NCBI GenBank assembly: GCA_964612485.1
Contig: CAZTFF010000010.1
Location: 1-64,000, forward strand
Reading direction: 5' to 3'
DNA from: JAFGNV01 sp964612485
Lineage (GTDB): Bacteria; Chloroflexota; Anaerolineae; 4572-78; J111
DNA: 64,000 nt
Shown here: one piece after another, positions 44,135 to 52,800 of the stretch
How positions within the stretch are numbered: the stretch's first letter is position 1
How the letters are laid out: every line of letters starts with the position of its first letter
Program-made: the position numbers and the translations under genes
Notes under the pieces: model-generated
Databases searched by the model: none
Seen by the model: only the letters and a program-made list of their open reading frames with translations
Told to the model about the DNA's origin: nothing

Positions 44135-44549
44135 TTACGCCGTTATTCGTGTGGTTCCCTACGTGGATCGGGAAGAATTTCTCAACGCCGGGGTGATCTT
44201 GTTCTGCCGGGAGCAGAATTTTTTGGCCGCCCGCGTGAGCCTGGACAAAACCCGTTTGGCCGCTTTTGGCCCGCAGCTTAACGTAGCCCAAATAGAGGAA
44301 TATCTTGATCTCATTCCCCGCATCTGCTCCGGAGAGGGCGGCGAGATCGGCCAATTAAACCGGGCGGAACGATTTCACTGGCTCACCAACCCTCGCAGTA
44401 CCGTAGTTCAGGCCTCACCCGTGCATACCGGCGTTTGCAGCGACCCGGCGGCCACGCTGAAACACCTGCTGGAAACCATGGTAGCCCCTCCCACCGCCGG
44501 CAAGCGCTCACCCGCCTTCCTCGCGGCTGCCCAACCCAAAGATGAGTAA
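44112..44549 (+). CDS. DUF3037 protein, partner of the HipA-like kinase
   Basis: 145 residues from the ATG that has GGAGG 7 bases upstream; an open frame continues upstream but only inside the kinase gene. The N-terminus (SFDYAVIRVVPYVDREEFLNAGVILFC) is the DUF3037 signature. The coding region overlaps the kinase gene by 23 bases and, at its 3' end, the convergent MFS gene by 42 bases. Function unknown. The overlap and recurring pairing with HipA-like kinases argue that the two proteins work together, possibly as regulator and enzyme. Confidence 0.85.
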   Translation: MPASSSFDYAVIRVVPYVDREEFLNAGVILFCREQNFLAARVSLDKTRLAAFGPQLNVAQIEEYLDLIPRICSGEGGEIGQLNRAERFHWLTNPRSTVVQASPVHTGVCSDPAATLKHLLETMVAPPTAGKRSPAFLAAAQPKDE

Positions 44550-45821
44550 GGCCAGCGCCGCCATTGCGGCGGCAAAGAAAAACACCATTCGCCCGCCAAA
44601 ATAGTCCCATAAATTCCCGGCGATGATCGACCCCAAACTCCACCCCAGGCCCGAAAATCCCGCTCCCACCAGCGCTTGCGCCGTGGCGCTGAAGCCCGGC
44701 GGCGCGGCATCGCTGGCATAACCGACGGCGGCCACCCAATAGATGCCAAAGCAAATCCCGTTGCCCAACACCACAAAAATCACCTGTGTGGGGGTAACGC
44801 TCAACCCCAGAGAGACCCACACCATCATAAACAGGAAAAAAGCTGCCAAAATCAGGCGGCGATGGCTGATTCCGGCAAACCAACGCGCGCCAAAATACAT
44901 CAACGGCAGTTCCATGATTGCGTTGGCGGCCCAGGCCAGCCCTACCTGTTGGGGCGTTCCGCCCAGGGCCACCACCTGCAAGCCCATAAATCCTACGTAG
45001 CCGGATACGCTCATGCCCAACAGTGAGGCCGCAACCAACAGGCTTACGTAGTTACGCTGGGTGGTCAATACCCGGATGCCTTGCTTGATTCCCGCCGGCT
45101 GGTCAATACTCTGCACCGGCAGCCAAAAACTCAACACCACGCAGCCCACGCCCAGCAGCGCGGTGTGCAGCCAGAAAACCGGCGATAGGTCATCGCCCCT
45201 TAAGAACTGCCCCAATCCCAGCGAAGCCAATACAAACCCTATCGTTCCCCACAAGCGCTGGCGGCCATAGGTGGCCGCGCCCTGTTTGACCATATCCATC
45301 ACGGTGCTATCCACAATTGCGCCAATGGGCGTACGAAAAAAAGTGAGAATCGTCACCAGCAGAACAAACACGGTAAAGCCTTCCACCCGGAGAAAAAAGA
45401 GGGTGATGGTGCCGGCCACCAGCGCGCACAGGGCCAGCACGTACCGGTGAATCTGCCAGCGGTCGGCAATGGTACCCCAAATGGGGTTGGCACTGAGCGC
45501 CACCAGCGGCGGAATGCTGCTCAATAACCCAATTTGAGAGCCGGTGAGTCCTTTTTGTTGAAAGAAAATATTGAGGAACGGGGCCAGGCAGCCAATGGCG
45601 CCAAAAAAGAGAAAGTAATAGGCTTTGGCTACCAGCAAGCCTCGTTTGACGGTTGTAGCCCCGATAGAAGGATGAACAAACGGCGGGCGTGGTTGGCGGT
45701 AAATGGTTGGGGTTCCTTTCCGGCAAAAATTGGAGAAGCAAAAAGGGACAAACTCCCTCGTTTGCCCCAGAAAACGTAAGGTAACATAGAACATTGGGAT
45801 TGGCAATGTTGGGCCGGCCAA
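44508..45821 (-). CDS. MFS transporter
   Basis: About 400 residues of 12-helix MFS core after residue 55-60. The core carries the loop-2 motif GTIADRWQIHRYV, the SDAAPPGFSATAQALVGAG segment of helix 11 and VDSTVMDMVKQGAATYGRQRLWGTIGF in the middle, a pattern typical of the MFS_1-like (nucleoside/sugar permease-like) group. The first ~58 residues before RGLLVAKAYYF look like non-coding upstream translation. The true start may therefore be a TTG near 45650 rather than the first ATG. The substrate is not assigned. Divergent to proX. Confidence 0.75.
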   Translation of the reverse strand: MAGPTLPIPMFYVTLRFLGQTREFVPFCFSNFCRKGTPTIYRQPRPPFVHPSIGATTVKRGLLVAKAYYFLFFGAIGCLAPFLNIFFQQKGLTGSQIGLLSSIPPLVALSANPIWGTIADRWQIHRYVLALCALVAGTITLFFLRVEGFTVFVLLVTILTFFRTPIGAIVDSTVMDMVKQGAATYGRQRLWGTIGFVLASLGLGQFLRGDDLSPVFWLHTALLGVGCVVLSFWLPVQSIDQPAGIKQGIRVLTTQRNYVSLLVAASLLGMSVSGYVGFMGLQVVALGGTPQQVGLAWAANAIMELPLMYFGARWFAGISHRRLILAAFFLFMMVWVSLGLSVTPTQVIFVVLGNGICFGIYWVAAVGYASDAAPPGFSATAQALVGAGFSGLGWSLGSIIAGNLWDYFGGRMVFFFAAAMAALALLIFGLGSREEGG

Positions 45822-45845
45822 CTGCGCGGGCCATCCACCACTTTA

Positions 45846-45874
45846 TTGACATGCCAGGGGGTCGGTGTTATACT
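45846..45874 (+). promoter_or_regulatory. proX promoter: TTGACA-N17-TATACT
   Basis: A perfect -35 (45846-45851), 17-base spacer and a -10 with one mismatch (45869-45874) preceded by TGT, giving an extended -10. It lies about 82 bases before the ATG and overlaps the first codons of the longest version of the divergent MFS gene, one reason to prefer a later MFS start. Confidence 0.8.
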
Positions 45875-45955
45875 CGCTCGCGTTGAGCCGGTCAATTCCC
45901 CGCTTAACCCTCTGGACCGGAGGAACAGATCACACAATATTCAAGGAGAAGAGAC

Positions 45956-46939
45956 ATGAACAAATCTATTTTTTCTAAATGGGCGCTGCTCCCGGTTTTG
46001 CTGGCAGGACTCGTTTTGCTGCTGGCCGCCTGCGGCAGCCAGCAAGCAGCCCCGGCGCAAGAAGAAAGCAGCGCCGATAAACCGATCATCAAACTGGCCG
46101 AAAACCCCTGGTCGGGATCGCAGGTGAATGTGGCCGTGGCTAAAATTTTGATCGAAGAGCAGTTGGGCTATCCGGTTGAGATCGTTACCATCGATGAAAA
46201 CGCCCAATGGCCCGCGCTGGCCAGCGGCGATCTGGATGCCAGCCTGGAAGTCTGGCCCTCGGGCCACGCCGAAAATGTGGCGCAGTACATTCAGGATGAA
46301 AATGTGGTGGAAAATGTAGGGCTGCTCGGCCCGGTGGGCGAGATCGGCTGGTTTATGCCCGCCTACGTAACAGAGCAAACGCCCGAACTGGCGACCTGGG
46401 AAGGATTCACCAATCCCGATAATGCCCAACGCTTTGCTACCGCCGAAACTGGCGACAAGGGCCAATTTTTGGCCGGCGATCCCAGTTGGGTGCAGTATGA
46501 TGAAGACATCATCAATAACCTGGGCATGGAAATGCAGGTGGTGACCGCCGGATCGGAAGAAGCGATTTTAGCCGCGCTAGACTCGGCCTACAGCCGTGAA
46601 GAACCGATTGTTTTCTATTTCTGGACGCCGCACTCCGTTCACGCCCAGTACGATCTGGTGCAGGTGGAATTACCGGGATACAGCGATGAGTGTTACGCCG
46701 AAGCCGAATCCGGCGGGGTGGATTGCGCTTATCCGTCGGATGAATTGTTCAAGATTGTGTCCGCCGATCTCAAGGACAAAGCGCCGGACGTTTATACCTT
46801 TTTGAGAAATTTTAATTATTCTACGGAAGATCAAATTGAAATGATTGCCGCCGTAGAACTGGACGAAAAAAGCCCGGAAGAAGCGGCCCGGGCCTGGATT
46901 GAAGGCAACAAAGACACCTGGCAGGCGTGGCTGCCGTAA
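45956..46939 (+). CDS. proX: Glycine betaine/proline-type ABC substrate-binding lipoprotein
   Basis: 327 residues. The signal peptide ends in LLLAACGSQ (lipobox), a short Ala/Glu linker follows, and from about residue 45 the OpuAC-like binding domain appears (KLAENPWSGSQVNVAVAKILIEEQLGYPVEIV, LASGDLDASLEVWPSGHAENV, and the late FYFWTPHSVHAQYDLVQVELPGYSD). Aromatic residues in these motifs are those that normally form the ligand cage for quaternary ammonium compounds. It faces convergently the permease and ATPase genes it presumably serves. A clear AAGGAG ribosome-binding site precedes the ATG. Confidence 0.88.
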   Translation: MNKSIFSKWALLPVLLAGLVLLLAACGSQQAAPAQEESSADKPIIKLAENPWSGSQVNVAVAKILIEEQLGYPVEIVTIDENAQWPALASGDLDASLEVWPSGHAENVAQYIQDENVVENVGLLGPVGEIGWFMPAYVTEQTPELATWEGFTNPDNAQRFATAETGDKGQFLAGDPSWVQYDEDIINNLGMEMQVVTAGSEEAILAALDSAYSREEPIVFYFWTPHSVHAQYDLVQVELPGYSDECYAEAESGGVDCAYPSDELFKIVSADLKDKAPDVYTFLRNFNYSTEDQIEMIAAVELDEKSPEEAARAWIEGNKDTWQAWLP

Positions 46940-46954
46940 GAAGCGATTTCTCAA

Positions 46955-47054
46955 ATGTCATTCTGAGGCCGAAGGCCGAAGAATCCCTGCAAAGGTGACT
47001 TGCAAACAATCGTTTCAGGGACTCTTCGCTCCCGTTGGTCGCTCAGAGTGACAT
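46955..47054. repeat. 100-base inverted repeat (TGTCATTCTGA type)
   Basis: The arms begin ATGTCATTCTGA and end TCAGAGTGACAT, with an inner pair GAATCCCTG / CAGGGACTC. This is a fifth palindromic family in the window. It lies in the gap between the convergent proX and proW genes, ahead of the terminator. Confidence 0.55.
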
Positions 47055-47074
47055 GGCGAGGCTGATTTTACCAT

Positions 47075-47104
47075 AAAACAGGCTTCCGGTTGGGAGCCTG
47101 TTTT
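47075..47104. terminator. Bidirectional terminator between proX and proW
   Basis: AAAACAGGCT (47075-47084) and AGCCTGTTTT (47095-47104) are perfect 10-bp arms with A/T tracts on both ends, serving both convergent genes. Confidence 0.85.
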
Positions 47105-49259
47105 ATTTTTGTCCCACTACCTCCCGTTTTTTGGCCCATGCCTGGGTAATACGATCCATGATCATCGCCAGGATGACAATAGCCAGGCCGGCCTCGATGC
47201 CCCGCCCGGTCTGGTTTTTGGCCAACCCGATCACGGCTTCCAGCCCCAGCCCGCCGCCGCCTACAAGGCCAGCAATAATCACCATGGCCAAAACCAGCAT
47301 AATCACCTGGTTGATGCCTAACATAATAGCCGGCATAGCCAGCGGAATTTGAATTTTGTAGAGGGTTTGAAACGAGGTGGAGCCAAACGCCTCCGCCGCT
47401 TCAACGGTGTCGGGCGCCACCTGCCGGATGCCCAGGTTGATCAAGCGGATGCCAGGCGGCAGCGCGTACAACACCGAGGCCATAATTCCCGGCACGCGCC
47501 CCACATTGAACAGCATGATGACCGGCACCAGATAAACAAAGGGGGGAATAGTTTGCAGCGTGTCCAAAAACGGGCGCAGCATTGCCTCAAAGGTATCGTT
47601 GCGGGCGGCCAAAATGCCCACCGGCACGGCAATCGACACCGTAACCAGCACGGCGATAATTACCTGGCTGTAGGTGTCCATGCTGTGATCCCACATCCCC
47701 AACAGTCCGATCCCGGCCAGGCCAATGGCCGAAAAGAGCGCCGTGCGCCAGCCGGCAATGGCGTGGGCCACCAATACCACGGCCATGATAAACAGCGGCC
47801 AAACCAGCCAATTTTGCAGCAGCGACCGCAAAGGGTTGAGGCCGTAGATGACCAAAAAATCGCTCAGGGGGCCGGTACCAATCGGCAAATCGCCGATCTG
47901 GTACAGATTGTCCCGCATCCAGATGACGCTGTTGTCTACCGGCTCGCTGATGTTCAAACTCCACGTTTCGGGGAATTCGGAATAATTGGCGGTGGTGTTG
48001 GTAACGCCCAAACGCAATAAAACTATCAATAAAATCAGCGAGGTAAGGAAAAAGGCGTGGCGCTGTAGAAGCGGCGATACAGTTTGTCCGGCTTCTCTAC
48101 GGCCCAACAGTCGCATGACCCCGCCCAGAATCGCGCCCAAAGCGCCGGCCAGCGTTTTTGAGCCGGAACGAATTCCTTTTATGGCCTGGTCAAGACCGTG
48201 TTCAAAACGCCGCGCCCAGGCGTAACGCGCCCATTTGTTGGGCAACAAATGAAATCCGGTGGGGCGGCTGCTGACCCGCGCTGTATCTTTTTGACTGAAG
48301 CCCATGCTGATGCGGTCAAAAATAATGGCCATCAACACAATGGCCAGGCCGGCCTCCAGCCCTTCGCCCACCCGCAGCCGCTGCAAGGCCAGCAGCACCT
48401 CGCGGCCCAGGCCGCCGGCGCCAATTAAGGCCGCAATGACCACAATGCCCAGGGCCATCATAATGGTCTGGTTCACGCCGGTCATAATGGTGGGCATGGC
48501 CAGCGGAAGTTGTACCTTGAACAGAAGCTGCCGGGGCGTGGAGCCAAAAGCAAGGGCCGCCTCCACCGCCGCCGGAGAGACTCGCCGGATGCCCAGATTG
48601 GTCAAGCGGATCGAAGGGGGCAGGGCGTAGATCACGGTGGCAATGACCGCCGGAACCCGCGCTATGCCAAAGAACAACAGCACCGGGATCAGGTAAACAA
48701 AGGCCGGCATCGTTTGCATGGCGTCAAGCAGCGGGCGGAGCACAGATTCCAGCCTGTCGTTGCGGGAGGCCATAATGCCCAGGGGAATGCCGATTCCCAG
48801 CGAAATAACCACCGAGACGCCCATCAAGGCCAGCGTTTGCATGCTTTGGTCCCACAGGCCCACCAGCCCCATAAACATCAACCCGCCCGTCGAGAGCAAC
48901 CCCACCCGCACGCCGCCGGCCCGGTAGCCCAGTAGATAGGCGAACAAGATCACCACAGACCAGGGCAGCCACAGCAGAAAATTTTCCACTTTACGGATGC
49001 TGAAATCAATCGCTTCGCTCACCGGCTCAAAAAACCAGACAAAGACAAAATGGGAGGCCCGGTGGCCGATAACCCAACGTTGAAATTCATCAATCGGTTC
49101 ACGCAGGTTCAGGTACCAATCTTCCGGGAAAGCCGTCACATCAACCGGCAGCCGTCGAAATGCGAGTGGTAATAGAAAAATAATGGCCAAAACAAGCGCA
49201 TAAAGAAAGATGCGCCGGCGCATTTGCACAAAACCGCTAAAAGATTGCCACTTGATCAT
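47103..49259 (-). CDS. proW: ABC transporter permease with duplicated permease domain (OpuAB/ProW-type)
   Basis: 718 residues, about twice the usual permease length. Two consecutive copies of the same module occur. Each starts with a helix set, a LSTGGLMFMGLVGLWDQSM-like or GLAGIGLLGMWDHSM-like segment and the EAA-type coupling loop (AALAFGSTPRQLLFKVQLPLAMPTI, and EAAEAFGSTSFQTLYKIQIPLAMP). A fused tandem permease is therefore present in place of a homodimer. It probably pairs with the upstream ATPase, 36 bases away. Translation starts at the ATG after the GAAACGCTCC leader, without a strong ribosome-binding site. Confidence 0.85.
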   Translation of the reverse strand: MIKWQSFSGFVQMRRRIFLYALVLAIIFLLPLAFRRLPVDVTAFPEDWYLNLREPIDEFQRWVIGHRASHFVFVWFFEPVSEAIDFSIRKVENFLLWLPWSVVILFAYLLGYRAGGVRVGLLSTGGLMFMGLVGLWDQSMQTLALMGVSVVISLGIGIPLGIMASRNDRLESVLRPLLDAMQTMPAFVYLIPVLLFFGIARVPAVIATVIYALPPSIRLTNLGIRRVSPAAVEAALAFGSTPRQLLFKVQLPLAMPTIMTGVNQTIMMALGIVVIAALIGAGGLGREVLLALQRLRVGEGLEAGLAIVLMAIIFDRISMGFSQKDTARVSSRPTGFHLLPNKWARYAWARRFEHGLDQAIKGIRSGSKTLAGALGAILGGVMRLLGRREAGQTVSPLLQRHAFFLTSLILLIVLLRLGVTNTTANYSEFPETWSLNISEPVDNSVIWMRDNLYQIGDLPIGTGPLSDFLVIYGLNPLRSLLQNWLVWPLFIMAVVLVAHAIAGWRTALFSAIGLAGIGLLGMWDHSMDTYSQVIIAVLVTVSIAVPVGILAARNDTFEAMLRPFLDTLQTIPPFVYLVPVIMLFNVGRVPGIMASVLYALPPGIRLINLGIRQVAPDTVEAAEAFGSTSFQTLYKIQIPLAMPAIMLGINQVIMLVLAMVIIAGLVGGGGLGLEAVIGLAKNQTGRGIEAGLAIVILAMIMDRITQAWAKKREVVGQK

Positions 49260-49294
49260 AGGAGCGTTTCTATCTCACCTGGAAATAGGGTGAT

Positions 49295-50539
49295 TTAAGA
49301 ATTTTGACCGTTATTGGATTGAACAACCGTATCAGTACCACTATTTTCGCCGCCCCCCAGGGCCAGCATGACCGAGACATGATCGACAGTGCCTAATAGC
49401 TGCTGATTTTCATCAACAACCGGCACCGGCGTGTGATTTGCAGCGACAAACGGGATCAAATCGGCCAGGGTTGTATCCGGCGTTACGGTGGGATAGCTGT
49501 TGTCTACCAACTCACCGATGTTCATCCTGTTGGGTGAAGTCTCGGCGATCTGATCGCGGGAGAACGTCCCCAGAAACCGGCCATCATCAGCCTGCACAAA
49601 AACGAATGGATTTTCCTGACCCTGTAAAATCGGCAAAATTCGGTCCAGCGTATCGTGTTCGGAGACAACGCCTACCGGTGGTGTTTGCATAATGGCTTTG
49701 GCCGTTAACACGCGGGAGCGGGGCACATCTTTGGTAAATTCCCGCACATAATCATTGATCGGATTGAGCACAACCTCTTCGGGCGTGCCCAATTGCACAA
49801 TTTTGCCCGCCTTCATGATGGCAATCCGGTCACCCAATTTGAGGGCTTCCAAAAAATCGTGGGTGATAAAAAGAATGGTCTTGTGCATCAGCTTTTGCAG
49901 GTGAAGCAGTTCATCCTGCATCTCGCGGCGGATGAGGGGATCGAGCGCGCTGAAGGGTTCATCAAACAGCAGAATTTGGGGATCAACCGCCAGGGCGCGG
50001 GCAATGCCCACCCGCTGCTGCATCCCGCCGCTGAGTTCGCCGGGGTAGTGATCTTCCCAGCCGTCCAGCCCGACCAGTTCTAATACTTCCTGGGCCTTCC
50101 GGCGGCGGATTGATCTATCAACCCCCTGGATTTCCAGGCCGTAAGCCACATTGTCGATGATGCGCCGGTGAGGAAACAGGCCAAAGTGCTGAAACACCAT
50201 GCTCATCTTCTGGCGGCGGAGCGCGCGGAGCTGCTTTTCGTCCATGGCCGTAACATCATCGCCATCGATCAACACCTGGCCGCCGGTGGGTTCAATTAAG
50301 CGAGAAATGCAGCGGACAAGCGTTGACTTGCCGCTGCCGGACAGCCCCATCACCACAAAGGTTTCTCCGGCCCGCACATCAAACGAAACATCCCGGACGG
50401 CCACCACATGGCCGGTTTTTTCCAGAATTTCGTCTCTGGGGGAAAGAGCGAGTTTTTTCTTGATCTGCTGCGGGCGCGGTCCAAATATTTTCCAGATGTG
50501 CCGGCAAGCGATTTGAGTGTTGGCTGTTGATGATGTCAT
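49295..50539 (-). CDS. proV: Glycine betaine/proline-type ABC ATPase with CBS domains
   Basis: 414 residues. The ABC domain has Walker A VMGLSGSGKSTLVRC, signature LSGGMQQRVGIARAL, Walker B ILLFDEPFSALDP and the switch His in FITHDFLEAL. Two C-terminal CBS domains (about 285-400, for example SYPTVTPDTTLADLIPFV) resemble the ionic-strength sensing region of OpuA/ProV. The N-terminal IWKIFGPRPQQ is also typical of ProV. The gene drives import by the ProW permease. Confidence 0.93.
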   Translation of the reverse strand: MTSSTANTQIACRHIWKIFGPRPQQIKKKLALSPRDEILEKTGHVVAVRDVSFDVRAGETFVVMGLSGSGKSTLVRCISRLIEPTGGQVLIDGDDVTAMDEKQLRALRRQKMSMVFQHFGLFPHRRIIDNVAYGLEIQGVDRSIRRRKAQEVLELVGLDGWEDHYPGELSGGMQQRVGIARALAVDPQILLFDEPFSALDPLIRREMQDELLHLQKLMHKTILFITHDFLEALKLGDRIAIMKAGKIVQLGTPEEVVLNPINDYVREFTKDVPRSRVLTAKAIMQTPPVGVVSEHDTLDRILPILQGQENPFVFVQADDGRFLGTFSRDQIAETSPNRMNIGELVDNSYPTVTPDTTLADLIPFVAANHTPVPVVDENQQLLGTVDHVSVMLALGGGENSGTDTVVQSNNGQNS

Positions 50540-50599
50540 TTGCCGCGTTCTTGAAAAGAATCAAATCCTGAATGATTTTTGAAAAATAAAATGTCTGGA

Positions 50600-50632
50600 T
50601 CGATAATATCGAGTTTTGCAAAAAATGCAAAA
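50600..50632 (-). promoter_or_regulatory. Candidate proV promoter with two palindromes
   Basis: On the minus strand TTGCAT (50625-50630) and TATTAT (50603-50608) are separated by 16 bases. The -10 lies inside TCGATA-A-TATCGA (50600-50612, perfect). The -35 lies inside TTTTGCA/TGCAAAA (50614-50632). Overlap of both hexamers by dyads suggests repressor control. Confidence 0.5.
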
Positions 50633-50667
50633 TTAAAAAGATTAAGAATTTCCCGTCAAAAAAGAAA

Positions 50668-50706
50668 GAAGACGCGGCACTATTCTCCGCGTCCTCATTT
50701 TTTGTA
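50668..50706. terminator. Terminator of the OFA-type MFS gene
   Basis: GAAGACGCGG (50668-50677) pairs with CCGCGTCCTC (50687-50696) with one G/T mismatch, followed by a T-rich run on the plus strand and by TTCTTTCTTTTTT on the minus strand, so it may act both ways. Confidence 0.7.
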
Positions 50707-50726
50707 ATTTTATTTTGCAGTTCGCG

Positions 50727-52007
50727 TTAGGCGCTGGCGGGCACCGCTTCTTCAGAACGAACCGCCGGCTTGAGCGCAGATGTAACGCCCGCAGCCACCA
50801 GGCACAAAACACCCACAATGGTAAAGGCCAGGGCAAAGTTACCCATATCACCCAGACGACCGCCCAAAATGGGGCCAAAAATGCCGCCGACGCCGTAGGC
50901 CAGGAAGACCCAGCCGTAGTTTTGGCCAATATATTTGTTACCAAAAGTATCGGCGGTAACGGTGGGGAAGAGCGCAAAGTTGCCGCCAAAATTAAAGCCG
51001 ATCAACGTGGCCGCCAGATACAACAACGCCGGGGTGCCGGCCATCACCGGGAAGAGCAGCATCATAACCCCCTGCACCGCCGTCATAATGATGATGGAGG
51101 TTTTACGGCCAATTCTGTCGGAGATCATTCCCCAGCCAATGCGGCCCAGGCCGTTGGCCAGCGAGAAGAATACGGCCATGGCCGTGCCTGCGGTGGCGCT
51201 GGCCGCCACGGTATCAAGGCCGTTGGCTTCGAGCGCTTGCAGCGGGAACAACTTCATCAAGCCAATGCTCATCAGCCCGGCGCTGGCGCTAAAGAGAAAG
51301 GTCACAAAGATCATATAAAATTGAGGGGTACGGAGCATTTCGCCGCTTTGAAAATTAACCGTGCCGGCTGCCGGCGCTGCACCTGCGGCAACTTCGGGCG
51401 GTTTCCAGCCGGCGGGTTTCCAGCCTTCCGGCGGGAAGACCATCCAGATGCCGCCGATCACCACCATCAGTAAAAAGACCACACCGTAAATAATAAACGT
51501 GGTGCCTAACCCCATGCCGGCGATCAGATTTCCCCATGAGCCGGCCAGTTTGACCCATAACATGGCTCCAAACCCAAAGCCGGCTACGGCCAAACCGGTA
51601 ATCATCCCTTTTTTATCGGGAAACCAGCGCATGCCCACCGCAATGGGCACTACATAGGCCAAACCAATACCACTGCCGCCAATCACGCCTACACAAATCA
51701 ACAATGTCCAGAAATTAAACGGCGCGATCAAGCCGGCCAGGAAATAGCCCACACCCAGGACCACACCGCCGGCAATAGCCAAATTACGTGGCCCCACGGT
51801 GGGCATCATGCGCCCGGCAACAACCATTACTACCGCAAAAAAGGCCAGGCCGGCGGCAAAAACCGCCTGAGTTTCGGCTTTGGACCAACCGGCTTCTGTT
51901 AGGCTCGGCGTAAACACCGACCAGGCGTAAATTGCGCCCAGAGCTAACTGAATTAACAGTGCCCCAACCACCACTAAAGATCGATTCATGACTTTATCGT
52001 TTAACAT
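50727..52007 (-). CDS. OFA-family MFS transporter (oxalate/formate/lactate type)
   Basis: About 426 residues from the internal ATG that has AAGGAG 6 bases upstream; an ATG two codons earlier abuts the ribosome-binding site. Twelve helices. The family blocks are LALGAIYAWSVFTPSL, the GMRWFPDKKGMITGLAVAGFGFGA segment of helix 4-5 and GRIGWGMISDRIGRKTSIIIMT (motif A). OFA carriers move small organic anions; the exact substrate is not assigned. The upstream region contains several dyads that could be regulator sites. Confidence 0.88.
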   Translation of the reverse strand: MLNDKVMNRSLVVVGALLIQLALGAIYAWSVFTPSLTEAGWSKAETQAVFAAGLAFFAVVMVVAGRMMPTVGPRNLAIAGGVVLGVGYFLAGLIAPFNFWTLLICVGVIGGSGIGLAYVVPIAVGMRWFPDKKGMITGLAVAGFGFGAMLWVKLAGSWGNLIAGMGLGTTFIIYGVVFLLMVVIGGIWMVFPPEGWKPAGWKPPEVAAGAAPAAGTVNFQSGEMLRTPQFYMIFVTFLFSASAGLMSIGLMKLFPLQALEANGLDTVAASATAGTAMAVFFSLANGLGRIGWGMISDRIGRKTSIIIMTAVQGVMMLLFPVMAGTPALLYLAATLIGFNFGGNFALFPTVTADTFGNKYIGQNYGWVFLAYGVGGIFGPILGGRLGDMGNFALAFTIVGVLCLVAAGVTSALKPAVRSEEAVPASA

Positions 52008-52036
52008 AAACATCTCCTTTGAATGTTATATACTTG

Positions 52037-52103
52037 CCACACAACTGTAACGGTTGTGTAATAATTGCTGAAGGTGGGTTATCTAAGAACAACAGTTGTG
52101 TGG
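52037..52103. promoter_or_regulatory. Divergently repeated 12-mer CCACACAACTGT upstream of the MFS gene
   Basis: CCACACAACTGT (52037-52048) occurs again as its exact reverse complement (52092-52103). A third half, CGGTTGTGTA (52051-52060), lies between. Paired sites 55 bases apart could serve a looping repressor. The remaining bases of the 300-base gap up to 52311 hold only the CRP-like palindrome below. Confidence 0.45.
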
Positions 52104-52268
52104 TTTCCAGTCCATTCTGGGATCGAGTTTTGACAGTATGCCAAGATGGATTGAATTTGGAGTAGAAGGGTTGAACTCAAATAGAGTCCAAGGATTAAAA
52201 CCACTACAGCCAAGTTTATTGTAGAGCCATTGGCCGTGAATGATAAGTGACATTCGTCCTGGATTAGA

Positions 52269-52284
52269 TGTGACATATGTCACC
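52269..52284. promoter_or_regulatory. CRP/FNR-like palindrome TGTGA-N6-TCACC
   Basis: GTGACATATGTCAC is a perfect 14-bp dyad inside a TGTGA-N6-TCAC(C) arrangement, close to a CRP-type site. It lies about 260 bases upstream of the MFS start and just past the GNAT stop. A CRP/FNR-family regulator is plausible but none is encoded nearby. Confidence 0.45.
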
Positions 52285-52311
52285 AAGACATTTATCACTG
52301 CTGAAATGTGG

Positions 52312-52761
52312 TCAGATCCTTTTTTCCAGAAAAACCAGCGTGTGAGTGTCCATTTCTTTACGTTTGAACTCCCGATAGCCCAGCTTGGCATAAATATGTA
52401 AAGCGCCGGCGGTTCGATGGCCGGTAAACAATTCAAAACGTTCCACATCGCTAAATGCGGCTTCGATTTCGCGCATCAGCCGGGTGCCGATGCCGCGCCC
52501 CATGAAGTGGGGATGCACAATCAGCCGCCCTACATAGCAAGTTCCATGGTCGGCATAGGCTCTCACCGAGCCGATAATGGTCTCATCGATCACCGCTTTA
52601 AGCACCGTCATCCGGGCAAAATCATCTTGAATGCCGGCCAGGGTTTGGGTGAGAGGCGGCAGAGTGTCGTCGTTGTACCGTTCGGCTTCCATTTGATACG
52701 CCAGTTTCTGCAACTCAAGAATTTGCTGCGCATCGTGGAGATCAGCTTCACTAATCTTCAT
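52312..52761 (-). CDS. GNAT-family N-acetyltransferase
   Basis: 149 residues. Acetyl-CoA binding is indicated by VGRLIVHPHFMGRGIGTRLMREIE, with the R-G-I-G-T loop after the beta-4 strand, and the final ALHIYAKLGYREFKR block. This makes it a small GNAT of the usual length; the acceptor is unknown. It is followed 40 bases upstream by the small membrane protein gene on the same strand. Confidence 0.87.
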   Translation of the reverse strand: MKISEADLHDAQQILELQKLAYQMEAERYNDDTLPPLTQTLAGIQDDFARMTVLKAVIDETIIGSVRAYADHGTCYVGRLIVHPHFMGRGIGTRLMREIEAAFSDVERFELFTGHRTAGALHIYAKLGYREFKRKEMDTHTLVFLEKRI

Positions 52762-52800
52762 CAGTACCTCTATAATTCGTTTGATTCGCTTCGGCCCGGG

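Noticed and set aside
52083..52448. A 121-residue minus-strand frame across the OFA/GNAT gap
   Set aside because: Its composition is unlike neighbouring genes, it overlaps the GNAT 3' end and regulatory dyads, and there is no ribosome-binding site or motif.
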